From: Ruegeria spongiae
Lineage (GTDB): Bacteria > Pseudomonadota > Alphaproteobacteria > Rhodobacterales > Rhodobacteraceae
Direction of reading: 5' to 3'
DNA length: 64,000 bases
Assembly: GCF_023502395.1 (NCBI RefSeq)
Contig: NZ_JAMFMB010000016.1
Span: forward strand, 1 to 64,000
Position numbers and translations under genes: made by a program. Each line of letters starts with the position of its first letter. Within the stretch, counting starts at the first letter, position 1. Of this stretch, positions 1 to 7,180 are shown in pieces. The notes under the pieces were generated by a model. The model saw only the letters and a list, made by a program, of their open reading frames with translations, had not been told where the DNA came from and ran no database searches.

Positions 1-287
1 TAACGGGTCCAGAGCCTAGTCAAGAAGGTATCGATGTGATTGTGTCGCACTTAATTGGGGTGTTCCTATAGACACCCACCCCCAACCCTGCTACGTCCGC
101 GCAATATTGTGGCCTCGGATTCGTTCCGGGGCCTCTGATATTTGTCAAACGGGGACCTTCGGGGCCCTATATCTCAGGCAACCCTAGTAGTGCGTTTCCT
201 TCGGAAACAAGCGGGCGGGGGGCTTTAACATAGCGGGTCCAAAGACAAAAACCTAAGGGCCTGCACGCTAAACGGAAGACAGAAAGC
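1..287 (+). other. Structured spacer upstream of rplB
   Basis: No coding frame is supported here. The TAA at 1-3 could be the stop of the preceding ribosomal gene (rplW is expected), but this cannot be checked inside the window. Four hairpins follow one another: arms 58-63/72-77; 111-119/125-133 (nine pairs, one G-U); 152-157/162-167 with a TTCG loop and one mismatch; and a perfect six-pair stem 194-199/203-208 with a three-base loop. rplW and rplB normally lie close together, so a long structured leader could be a regulatory mRNA element. A TATAGA at 67-72 resembles a -10 box but has no convincing -35. Confidence 0.45.
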
Positions 288-1130
288 ATGGCACTCAAGT
301 CGTATAAGCCGACGACGCCGGGCCAGCGCGGGCTGGTGCTGATCGACCGTTCGGAGCTGTACAAAGGACGTCCCGTCAAATCCCTCACGGAGGGTCTGAC
401 GAAATCGGGCGGCCGGAACAACACCGGACGTATCACATCACGTCGTCGCGGCGGTGGCGCAAAACGCCTCTACCGGATCGTTGACTTCAAACGGAACAAA
501 TTCGATGTTGCGGCAACCGTAGAACGGATCGAATACGACCCGAACCGGACAGCCTTCATCGCATTGGTCAAATATGACGATGGCGAGCAGGCCTATATCC
601 TCGCTCCTCAGCGTCTGGCCGTTGGTGACAAGGTTGTCGCCAGCCAGAAAGCCGACATCAAGCCGGGCAACGCAATGCCGTTCTCGGGCATGCCGATCGG
701 TACCATCATCCACAACATCGAGATGAAGCCCGGCAAGGGTGGTCAGATCGCGCGTGCCGCAGGCACCTATGCCCAGTTCGTGGGCCGCGACGGTGGCTAC
801 GCCCAGATCCGCCTCAGCTCGGGTGAACTGCGCATGGTGCGTCAGGAATGCATGGCCACCGTTGGTGCCGTGTCGAACCCCGACAACTCGAACCAGAACT
901 ACGGTAAAGCCGGTCGTATGCGCCACAAGGGCGTGCGCCCGTCGGTCCGTGGTGTTGTCATGAACCCGATCGACCACCCGCATGGTGGTGGTGAAGGCCG
1001 GACCTCGGGTGGTCGTCACCCGGTGACCCCATGGGGCAAGCCGACCAAGGGCAAGCGCACTCGCAACAAGAACAAAGCGTCGCAAAAGCTGATCATCCGC
1101 TCGCGCCACGCCAAGAAGAAGGGGCGTTAA
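288..1130 (+). CDS. rplB: 50S ribosomal protein L2 (uL2)
   Basis: Full-length uL2 of 280 residues, a primary 23S rRNA-binding protein needed for subunit association and the peptidyl-transferase region. The family-defining segment is at about residues 224-240 ([13 protein letters not shown]), with the conserved histidines at H230 and H232. The lysine/arginine-rich C-terminus is typical. The ATG at 288 follows a purine-rich GGAAGACAG. It is the first gene seen of the distal S10 operon; rpsS starts three bases after its stop. The family assignment is secure; only the long upstream leader is unusual. Confidence 0.98.
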   Translation: MALKSYKPTTPGQRGLVLIDRSELYKGRPVKSLTEGLTKSGGRNNTGRITSRRRGGGAKRLYRIVDFKRNKFDVAATVERIEYDPNRTAFIALVKYDDGEQAYILAPQRLAVGDKVVASQKADIKPGNAMPFSGMPIGTIIHNIEMKPGKGGQIARAAGTYAQFVGRDGGYAQIRLSSGELRMVRQECMATVGAVSNPDNSNQNYGKAGRMRHKGVRPSVRGVVMNPIDHPHGGGEGRTSGGRHPVTPWGKPTKGKRTRNKNKASQKLIIRSRHAKKKGR

Positions 1131-1133
1131 CAG

Positions 1134-1412
1134 ATGTCTCGCTCTGTATGGAAAGGTCCTTTCGTCGACAGCTATGTGCTTAAGAAAGCCGAAGCTGCGC
1201 GCGAGTCGGGCCGCAATGAAGTGATCAAGATCTGGTCGCGCCGTTCCACCATTCTGCCCCAGTTCGTGGGTCTGACCTTTGGTGTCTATAACGGTCACAA
1301 GCATATCCCCGTCAACGTCTCGGAAGACATGATCGGTCAGAAGTTCGGTGAGTATTCGCCGACCCGGACCTATTATGGCCATGCCGCCGACAAAAAAGCG
1401 AAGCGGAAGTAA
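1134..1412 (+). CDS. rpsS: 30S ribosomal protein S19 (uS19)
   Basis: uS19 of 92 residues, the usual length. It forms a complex with S13 and binds the 3' domain of 16S rRNA in the small-subunit head. The N-terminus [12 protein letters not shown] and the internal [10 protein letters not shown] stretch are family signatures. The start lies three bases after the rplB stop, with an AAGGGG Shine-Dalgarno sequence inside the end of rplB, and rplV follows three bases after its stop. This is the standard gene order and needs no alternative explanation. Confidence 0.98.
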   Translation: MSRSVWKGPFVDSYVLKKAEAARESGRNEVIKIWSRRSTILPQFVGLTFGVYNGHKHIPVNVSEDMIGQKFGEYSPTRTYYGHAADKKAKRK

Positions 1413-1415
1413 GTC

Positions 1416-1796
1416 ATGGGCAAGGATAAGAACCCCCGCCGCGTGGCAGACAACGAAGCAATGGCGAAAACCCGCATGCTTCGTACCAGCCCGCAGAAAC
1501 TGAACCTGGTGGCACAGATGATCCGTGGCAAGAAGGTGGAAAAGGCCCTGACGGACCTGACCTTCTCGAACAAGCGGGTCGCGCAGGATGTGAAGAAATG
1601 CCTTCAGTCCGCCATCGCCAACGCCGAAAACAACCACAACCTGGACGTGGACGAATTGATCGTCGCCGAAGCATGGGTTGGCAAGAACCTGGTCCTGAAA
1701 CGCGGTCGTCCGCGGGCACGTGGCCGGTTCGGCAAGATCATGAAGCCGTTTTCGGAGATCACCATCAAGGTGCGTCAAGTTGAGGAGCAAGCCTAA
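1416..1796 (+). CDS. rplV: 50S ribosomal protein L22 (uL22)
   Basis: uL22 of 126 residues. It lines the peptide exit tunnel and contacts all 23S rRNA domains. The [17 protein letters not shown] segment near residues 23-39 and the C-terminal beta-hairpin region [13 protein letters not shown] are characteristic. An N-terminal extension of about 15 residues precedes a second possible start at M16 (MAKTRML), which is common in this order. Its stop TAA shares one base with the rpsC ATG, so the two genes are probably translationally coupled. Confidence 0.98.
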   Translation: MGKDKNPRRVADNEAMAKTRMLRTSPQKLNLVAQMIRGKKVEKALTDLTFSNKRVAQDVKKCLQSAIANAENNHNLDVDELIVAEAWVGKNLVLKRGRPRARGRFGKIMKPFSEITIKVRQVEEQA

Positions 1797-2506
1797 TGGG
1801 TCATAAAGTAAATCCGATCGGCATGCGCCTTCAGGTCAACCGTACCTGGGACAGCCGCTGGTACGCCGACACCAAGGACTACGGTGATCTTCTGCTGGAA
1901 GATCTGAAAATCCGCGAGTTCATCAAGGATGAGTGCAAGCAGGCGGGCATCGCCCGTGTGATCATCGAACGTCCGCACAAAAAGTGCCGCGTGACGATCC
2001 ACACCGCGCGTCCGGGTGTCATCATTGGCAAGAAAGGCGCCGATATCGAGGTTCTCCGCAAGAAGATCTCGTCGATGACCGACAGCGAGTTGCACCTGAA
2101 CATCGTCGAAGTGCGCAAGCCCGAGCTTGACGCGCAGCTGGTTGCCGAGTCCATCGCTCAGCAGCTCGAGCGTCGGGTGTCGTTCCGCCGCGCGATGAAA
2201 CGGTCGGTTCAGAACGCCATGCGCATGGGCGCCCTGGGTATCCGGGTGAACGTCGCTGGTCGTCTGGGCGGCGCTGAAATCGCACGGACCGAGTGGTATC
2301 GCGAAGGCCGCGTGCCTCTGCACACCCTGCGTGCCGACATCGATTACGCACATGCCGAAGCGATGACCCCCTACGGGATCATCGGGATCAAGGTCTGGAT
2401 CTTCAAAGGTGAGATCATGGAGCACGATCCCCAGGCACGTGACCGTAAAGCACAGGAACTCCAGGACGGCCCTGCACCTCGTGGTGCTGGTGGCGGTCGT
2501 CGCTAA
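1796..2506 (+). CDS. rpsC: 30S ribosomal protein S3 (uS3)
   Basis: uS3 of 236 residues, a head protein of the small subunit at the mRNA entry channel. A KH RNA-binding domain is visible with the GxxG loop in [13 protein letters not shown] near residues 72-84, followed by the C-terminal S3 domain ending in an arginine/glycine-rich tail. The start overlaps the rplV stop by one base. Transcription continues into rplP after 12 bases. Standard operon member with no oddities. Confidence 0.98.
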   Translation: MGHKVNPIGMRLQVNRTWDSRWYADTKDYGDLLLEDLKIREFIKDECKQAGIARVIIERPHKKCRVTIHTARPGVIIGKKGADIEVLRKKISSMTDSELHLNIVEVRKPELDAQLVAESIAQQLERRVSFRRAMKRSVQNAMRMGALGIRVNVAGRLGGAEIARTEWYREGRVPLHTLRADIDYAHAEAMTPYGIIGIKVWIFKGEIMEHDPQARDRKAQELQDGPAPRGAGGGRR

Positions 2507-2518
2507 GGAGACAATGAG

Positions 2519-2932
2519 ATGCTTCAACCAAAGCGTACTAAATTCCGCAAGATGCACAAAGGCCGGATCAAGGGCGAAGCCAAGGGCGGCTCTGATCTGA
2601 ACTTTGGGGCCTATGGTCTGAAAGCGCTGCAGCCCGAGCGTGTGACCGCACGTCAGATCGAAGCTGCACGTCGTGCGATGACCCGTCACATGAAACGCCA
2701 GGGCCGCGTCTGGATCCGGATCTTCCCGGATACCCCCGTGACCTCGAAACCGACCGAAGTCCGGATGGGTAAAGGTAAAGGTTCCGTGGATTTCTGGGCG
2801 GCAAAGGTCAAGCCCGGCCGCGTGATGTTCGAGATCGACGGCGTCGATGACGACATCGCCCGCGAGGCCCTGCGCCTTGCAGCGATGAAACTGCCGATCA
2901 AGACCCGCGTCGTGGTTCGCGAAGACTGGTAA
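2519..2932 (+). CDS. rplP: 50S ribosomal protein L16 (uL16)
   Basis: uL16 of 137 residues, which binds near the A site and 5S rRNA and is needed late in 50S assembly. The N-terminus [16 protein letters not shown] and the [12 protein letters not shown] segment near residues 80-91 are diagnostic. A GGAG at 2508-2511 precedes the ATG; another ATG at 2514 is out of frame. In most bacteria rpmC (L29) and rpsQ (S17) follow directly, but here the transcript runs into a strong terminator at 2967-2999, so the S10/spc cluster is cut at this point. Confidence 0.98.
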   Translation: MLQPKRTKFRKMHKGRIKGEAKGGSDLNFGAYGLKALQPERVTARQIEAARRAMTRHMKRQGRVWIRIFPDTPVTSKPTEVRMGKGKGSVDFWAAKVKPGRVMFEIDGVDDDIAREALRLAAMKLPIKTRVVVREDW

Positions 2933-2966
2933 CGTGTTGGGTGCGCGGCACCCATACTTGACAATC

Positions 2967-2999
2967 AAACCCCCGCCGGGACACTGGCGGGGGTTTTTT
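2967..2999 (+). terminator. Rho-independent terminator of the S10 operon
   Basis: A perfect eleven-pair stem (2967-2977 with 2986-2996) encloses an eight-base loop and ends in a run of six T. It lies 34 bases after the rplP stop and closes the ribosomal operon before the convergent mcd gene. Confidence 0.9.
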
Positions 3000-3019
3000 C
3001 TTGTTTGCAGGTCGGGACG

Positions 3020-3048
3020 AAAAAAGGGCCGCATCGTCGATGCAGCCC
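3020..3048 (-). terminator. Rho-independent terminator of mcd
   Basis: On the minus strand a ten-pair stem (3048-3039 with 3035-3026, one G-U pair) with a three-base loop is followed by six T (3025-3020). It sits 27 bases beyond the mcd stop. With the rplP terminator it forms a back-to-back pair insulating two convergent transcripts. Confidence 0.88.
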
Positions 3049-3074
3049 ATATAGCAGAATTGAATTTGAGAAGG

Positions 3075-4766
3075 TCAGCCCAACAGACGGCGGGCGATGA
3101 CCTGCGCCTGAATCTCAGCCGCCCCTTCAAAGATGTTCAGGATGCGGGCGTCGCACAACACGCGGCTGATCTTGTATTCCAGCGCAAAGCCGTTGCCGCC
3201 GTGGATTTGCAAACCGTTATCCGCCGCCGCCCAGGCCACGCGGGCGCCCAGCAGTTTGGCCATGCCGGCCTCAAGATCGCAGCGGTGGCCGTGGTCTTTT
3301 TCCCAGGCCGAGAAATAGGTCAGCTGCCGCGCGATCATGATCTCGACCGCCATCATGGCCAGCTTGGACGATACGCGGGGGAAGTCGATCAGCGACTTGC
3401 CGAACTGCTTGCGGTCCTGAGCATATTGCATGGCGATGTCCAGCGCGCATTGCGCCACGCCGATGGCACGGGCGGCAGTCTGAATGCGGGCGGATTCAAA
3501 CGTCTCCATCAACTGTTTGAAACCTTTGCCCTCTTCGCCGCCCAGCAGGTTCTCGCCCTTGACCTCGAACCCGTCGAAGCCCAACTCGTATTCTTTCATG
3601 CCGCGATAGCCCAGAACCTCGATCTCGCCGCCGGTCATGCCGGGGGTGGGGAAGGGCTCGTCGACGCTGCCCGGTGTCTTTTCGGCCAGGAACATGGACA
3701 ACCCGCGATGGTCCTTGGTGGCCGGATCGGTGCGCGCCAGCAGCGTCATCACATGGGTGCGCGCGGCATGGGTGATCCAGGTCTTGTTGCCGGTGATCTG
3801 GTAGTTGCCGTTTTCGTCCTTGACCGCGCGGGTGCGCAGGGAACCCAGGTCGGAACCGGTATTGGGTTCGGTGAAGACAGCGGTCGGCAGGATCTCGGCG
3901 CTGGCAATCTTGGGCAGCCAGTTGGCCTTTTGCTCGTCGGTGCCTCCTGCGATGATCAACTCGGCGGCAATTTCGGAACGGGTGCCCAGAGAGCCGACGC
4001 CAATATAGCCGCGCGACAGCTCTTCCGAGACCACGCACATCGAGGCTTTGGACAGACCGAAGCCGCCGAACTCTTCGGGGATGGTCAGACCAAAGACGCC
4101 CATCTCGGCCAGTTCCTCGATCACTTCGATCGGGATCAGCTCGTCCTTGAGGTGCCACTCATGGGCAAAGGGTTCGACCTTTTCGGCGGCATAGCGGCGG
4201 AACTGGTCGCGGATCATCTCAAGTTCTTCGTCCAGCCCGGAGGTGCCGAACATGGCCGAGGCGGTCTGGTCCTGCATCAGCTCAACCAGCCGGGTGCGGG
4301 CAGCCTGGGTGTTGCCGGTCTGGGTCAGGGTCATGACCGCATCCGTCATCATGGCGCGCATGTCGTCCTGGCTGAGGCCCAGATCCTGCAGACGCACAAC
4401 CTCGCCCTGGTTCATCTGGATGCCGCCATAAATCTGCCAGAGGTATTCCCCGAACGCGATCTGGTGGATCAGGTGCTCCAATTCACCGAACTTGCCGTCG
4501 CCGTCCAGCTTCTCGGCCCAGCGCTGCATCTGGGTCAGTGACTGGTGATAGGTCGCCAGCCACGCCAGCCCGTGGGCGGCGGTCTGATTGGCTTCGATCA
4601 GGCCGGAGGAAACCCGGCCATCGGCGCTGACAGTGGCGCGGACGCGGTCACGTGCCAGTTCGAAAACGGTGTCGACGGGCGCGAGCGCTGCGCGGGTGAC
4701 CGAAAGGAGGTCGGGGATCAGAACGGTGTTTTGCATCGCGGAAATATCCTGTCCATCATGGGGCAT
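3075..4766 (-). CDS. mcd: (2S)-methylsuccinyl-CoA dehydrogenase (acyl-CoA dehydrogenase with N-terminal extension)
   Basis: A flavin acyl-CoA dehydrogenase of 563 residues, much longer than the usual 380-400 because of an N-terminal extension of roughly 150 residues. From family knowledge this architecture marks Mcd, which oxidises methylsuccinyl-CoA to mesaconyl-CoA in the ethylmalonyl-CoA pathway for acetyl-CoA assimilation in isocitrate-lyase-negative alphaproteobacteria. The C-terminal FEGAAEIQ carries the expected catalytic glutamate (E547). The start is set by AGGAGG eight bases upstream. The other pathway enzymes are not in the window. The alternative is a different long acyl-CoA dehydrogenase; the substrate is inferred. 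Confidence 0.82.
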   Translation of the reverse strand: MPHDGQDISAMQNTVLIPDLLSVTRAALAPVDTVFELARDRVRATVSADGRVSSGLIEANQTAAHGLAWLATYHQSLTQMQRWAEKLDGDGKFGELEHLIHQIAFGEYLWQIYGGIQMNQGEVVRLQDLGLSQDDMRAMMTDAVMTLTQTGNTQAARTRLVELMQDQTASAMFGTSGLDEELEMIRDQFRRYAAEKVEPFAHEWHLKDELIPIEVIEELAEMGVFGLTIPEEFGGFGLSKASMCVVSEELSRGYIGVGSLGTRSEIAAELIIAGGTDEQKANWLPKIASAEILPTAVFTEPNTGSDLGSLRTRAVKDENGNYQITGNKTWITHAARTHVMTLLARTDPATKDHRGLSMFLAEKTPGSVDEPFPTPGMTGGEIEVLGYRGMKEYELGFDGFEVKGENLLGGEEGKGFKQLMETFESARIQTAARAIGVAQCALDIAMQYAQDRKQFGKSLIDFPRVSSKLAMMAVEIMIARQLTYFSAWEKDHGHRCDLEAGMAKLLGARVAWAAADNGLQIHGGNGFALEYKISRVLCDARILNIFEGAAEIQAQVIARRLLG

Positions 4767-4909
4767 ATGTGATTCCTCCTAGCTTCGCACGGTGATATCA
4801 CTTTGCACGTGCAGCGCAATAAAAATACGCAGAAACCTCAAGAATCGTGCGATAGTTGCGCGACGTTATTTGCAGTGCAGCAAACGGCGGACGTGATATG
4901 AGGGGCGGC

Positions 4910-5677
4910 ATGGAGCCGTTTTTTTCGATCTTGTCGCCTTATGAATTCGTGTTGGTTCTGGCTATCGCCATGCTGGCCGGGATGGTCAAGGGCATGGTGG
5001 GTTTTGCGATGCCGATGATCTTTGTTTCGGGGCTCAGCACCTTTTTACCGCCCGATTGGGCGCTGGCGGGTCTGATCCTGCCGACGCTTGTGACAAACGG
5101 GATGCAAGCGCTGCGGCAGGGGTCCGAGGCCGCGGTCAGGTCGATCCGGCGGTTTCGGGTGTTCCTGCTGGTCGGGCTGGTCTGCCTGCTTGTTACCTCG
5201 CAACTGGTAACGCGGATACCTGCATCGATCTTTCTGCTGCTGATCGCGGTTCCGGTTGTTGTTTTTGCCGCGATGCAGCTTTTGGGGGTCCGGTTCAGGT
5301 TGAATCGTGCCTCATCGCGCACCGAAGCAGCGGTGGGGGCATTCGCGGGCAGTGTCGGGGGCATGTCGGGTGTCTGGGGGCCGCCGACCGTGGCGTATCT
5401 GACCGCGCTTAATACGCCCAAGCGTGACCAGATGCGGATTCAGGGCGTGATCTATGGGTTGGGCGCGGTGGCGCTGGCGCTGGCGCATCTGGGTTCGGGC
5501 GTGCTGCGGGCCGAGACCCTGCCGCTGTCGCTGATGCTGATTTTGCCCGCTGTGGCCGGCATGTGGCTGGGTGGGCGGTGGCAGGACCGGATCGATCAGA
5601 ACATGTTCCGCAAGCTGACCCTGATCGTGCTGCTTGTGGCTGGGCTGAACCTGCTGCGACGCGCGCTGATGGGTTAG
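4910..5677 (+). CDS. TauE/SafE family sulfite exporter-like permease
   Basis: Integral membrane protein of 255 residues with seven to eight predicted helices, belonging to the TauE/SafE (DUF81) family that exports sulfite, sulfoacetate or related organosulfur anions. The glycine-rich GMVKGMVGFAMPM near the first helix and a similar repeat GAFAGSVGGMSGVWGPP in the second half give the usual two-fold repeat. I chose the ATG at 4910 because GAGGGG lies just upstream; an in-frame ATG at 4898 and one at 4856 would add residues lacking membrane or family character. It stands alone between mcd and a minus-strand pair, so the substrate cannot be inferred. Confidence 0.8.
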   Translation: MEPFFSILSPYEFVLVLAIAMLAGMVKGMVGFAMPMIFVSGLSTFLPPDWALAGLILPTLVTNGMQALRQGSEAAVRSIRRFRVFLLVGLVCLLVTSQLVTRIPASIFLLLIAVPVVVFAAMQLLGVRFRLNRASSRTEAAVGAFAGSVGGMSGVWGPPTVAYLTALNTPKRDQMRIQGVIYGLGAVALALAHLGSGVLRAETLPLSLMLILPAVAGMWLGGRWQDRIDQNMFRKLTLIVLLVAGLNLLRRALMG

Positions 5678-5681
5678 GTTG

Positions 5682-6236
5682 TCAGGCCTTGGGGCTGCGA
5701 TTGCCGAAGAACCGGAAAAAATATAGAAGTCCCAGCATCAGAAAGAACAGCCCGGCGACATCACCGATCAGAAAGGCAATGTATTCGGCGGTGGCGCTGC
5801 CGAACACCATGTTGGTAAGGCCTGAGATCAGCAGTGAGGTCACCACGCCCACCCCCATGATACAGGTCCAGCAGGGGTCTTTGTCGGCGCGCGGGAACAG
5901 ATCCCAACCGGCGGCCTTCAGGGCGTAAAAAACAACCGGGACCACCGTGACCGCGATGGCGATCGCAGCAAGGCGGCTGGGCATGAACACGTTCAAGCCA
6001 CCGGCATGAAGAAAGACCAGAAACACGCCGGGCAGAAGGGCGGGGATCGCCCGCCATCCCAACAGCCACGCACTCAGAACGCGGACGCCGTGCGGCAGGA
6101 ACAGCAGGCTGGCCTGACTGGGATAGGCGGGAAAAAACGCGTTCTGAAGCGGCATCAATATCTGAAACGTCACCAGATAAGCCACAAAATACGCCGTTGA
6201 AGCCACCAGTGCTTCGCTCAATCTGGCACGCAACAT
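5682..6236 (-). CDS. Conserved integral membrane protein (MASE1-like)
   Basis: A 184-residue protein with five or six hydrophobic segments. The stretch SLLFLPHGVRVLSAWLLGW near residues 43-61 resembles the first part of MASE1-type membrane sensor domains, but no cytoplasmic output domain follows, so it is not a complete sensor kinase or cyclase. It lies 24 bases downstream of the winged-helix regulator and is probably co-transcribed with it. It converges with the TauE-like gene with only four bases between the stops. I do not recognise a specific function. Confidence 0.65.
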   Translation of the reverse strand: MLRARLSEALVASTAYFVAYLVTFQILMPLQNAFFPAYPSQASLLFLPHGVRVLSAWLLGWRAIPALLPGVFLVFLHAGGLNVFMPSRLAAIAIAVTVVPVVFYALKAAGWDLFPRADKDPCWTCIMGVGVVTSLLISGLTNMVFGSATAEYIAFLIGDVAGLFFLMLGLLYFFRFFGNRSPKA

Positions 6237-6260
6237 GAAATGTCCGAGGTTTCCGGGTGA

Positions 6261-6641
6261 TCAGGTCCTGGGTTGGTGGACCAAGTACCGGCCCCGGTTC
6301 GAGGCCCGTCCCTGCGACAGGTACCCCTTGTTCACCAGTGATTTGAGCGCCCGGAAGAATGTCGGGCGCGACACCGTTTGCAACAGACTGTGTTCGATCA
6401 GCAGGACCGTCCGCACCTCTTCGTCGGATTTCGAGATCTCGCTTGCCGCGTAATAGACATCGCGCTCGACCGGTGAGAGCTCCTGCAGGCCCAGTGATCG
6501 CTCCATGCTTTGCAGAAGTTTCCTCAGTTCAGCCAGTTTTGAAATTTCCATCATTGCCTGCGTCGCTACCTGTTCCGAATGAATACTGGTCCGGGCCTGT
6601 CGGAATTCCAGCCCGGCGGATTGAAAATCCTCAGGTGTCAT
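6261..6641 (-). CDS. Small winged-helix transcriptional regulator
   Basis: A 126-residue protein beginning MTPEDFQSAGLEF. The C-terminal half looks like a MarR/MerR-like winged helix: LSPVERDVYYAASEISKS, then SRPTFFRALKSLVNKGYL as a recognition helix, and a basic wing (RASNRGRYLV). The N-terminal half is predicted helical and may dimerise. A longer reading frame extends upstream to 6767, but that part covers the candidate small-RNA gene and lacks family character, so I start at 6641; no clear Shine-Dalgarno is visible for either. Probably in an operon with the following membrane protein. The ligand is unknown. Confidence 0.6.
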   Translation of the reverse strand: MTPEDFQSAGLEFRQARTSIHSEQVATQAMMEISKLAELRKLLQSMERSLGLQELSPVERDVYYAASEISKSDEEVRTVLLIEHSLLQTVSRPTFFRALKSLVNKGYLSQGRASNRGRYLVHQPRT

Positions 6642-6642
6642 A

Positions 6643-6670
6643 TTGACACCACGTGATATTTTCTTAGTGT
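6643..6670 (+). promoter_or_regulatory. Candidate promoter for the small RNA
   Basis: TTGACA at 6643-6648 is a perfect -35 hexamer; TAGTGT at 6665-6670 is a weak -10 at 16-base spacing. It points into the two-hairpin transcript ending at the terminator at 6732-6759 and away from the divergent winged-helix gene. Confidence 0.35.
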
Positions 6671-6675
6671 TTGCA

Positions 6676-6759
6676 TACTTGGGGCTGCCCGTGAGTGAGT
6701 GGCGGCAGCCAAAAGCCCTTTTTACTGTGTCGCCCGGTGCAAAGCTGCGCCGGGCTTTT
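6676..6759 (+). ncRNA. Candidate intergenic small RNA
   Basis: On the plus strand a seven-pair hairpin (6683-6689 with 6704-6710) is followed by an unpaired A/T-rich stretch and a nine-pair terminator hairpin (6732-6740 with 6747-6755, one G-U) ending in TTTT. A good -35 box lies upstream at the right distance. No plus-strand protein gene precedes the terminator, so a stand-alone transcript of about 80-90 nt is the simplest explanation. It would be divergent from, or partly antisense to, the 5' end of the winged-helix regulator message. No known RNA family is recognised. Confidence 0.4.
6732..6759 (+). terminator. Rho-independent terminator with no preceding plus-strand CDS
   Basis: Stem GCCCGGTGC / GCGCCGGGC with a six-base loop, followed by TTTT. 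On the minus strand it lacks a T tract, so it acts in the plus direction. It is the main support for the small RNA. Confidence 0.65.
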
Positions 6760-6889
6760 CCGATCATAGCGACAATATGTCCAAAAAGGTCATTGCAGCA
6801 ATTAAAATGTTACATAACTCGCGCGCATTTCAGGTCCAGTAACACTTGCCGTTGCGTCAACCTGCATCGCGTGGACCTAGGGGCACGTT

Positions 6890-7161
6890 TTATTCGCTTT
6901 CTTCGAATGCAGATTTAATCAAAGCTGAATCCAGATGGGCCGTCAAATTGCGAATCTGCCTGTCGGCATCGAAATGCATCACCCAGCAATTTTGATTGTA
7001 CTGTCTGCGGCCATTCAGGGCCTTGCCGCTGTACTGCCCGGCCAGCGTGTGTGTCCCCATCGCCGTCCAGGCGACATCCTCGCGCCCTGTCGCAAAAAGG
7101 CGTCCGGGTTACCGGACGCCCGTTCCTGAAACAAACCTCGCATATAGGCGAGATCTATCAT
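6890..7161 (-). pseudogene. NTF2-like/SnoaL-type protein, frameshifted and internally deleted
   Basis: The minus strand encodes two halves of one NTF2-like protein in different frames. The first, from ATG 7161, reads MIDLAYMRGLF...NPDAFLRQGAR. The second reads EDVAWTAMGTHTLAGQYSGK and continues to a C-terminus of the type NQNCWVMHFDADRQIRNL, ending at the TAA at 6890. A frameshift near 7080 separates them, and about 35-45 residues normally found between the GTYxGK-like motif and the NxxCWxxxF-like strand are missing. At 272 bases it cannot encode a folded domain (about 130 residues are expected). It lies 19 bases downstream of pckA. The family call rests on motif recognition only. Confidence 0.6.
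7094..7120 (-). terminator. Terminator-like hairpin downstream of pckA
   Basis: A perfect nine-pair stem (7120-7112 with 7107-7099) with a four-base loop is followed on the minus strand by five T (7098-7094). It would end the pckA transcript about 60 bases after its stop. It coincides with the NPDAF codons of the pseudogene, so it may be coding-derived sequence now serving, or merely resembling, a terminator. Confidence 0.6.
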
Positions 7162-7180
7162 TGTCGTACCGCCGAACGGG

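Noticed and set aside
438-1790. Long minus-strand open frames opposite rplB, rpsC, pckA, pheS, pheT and others
   Set aside because: They are antisense shadows produced by GC-rich codon bias; none shows domain motifs, Shine-Dalgarno sites or sensible gene context.
2934-4541. 535-codon plus-strand frame opposite mcd
   Set aside because: It runs antisense through a convincing acyl-CoA dehydrogenase and two terminators and has no recognisable protein features.
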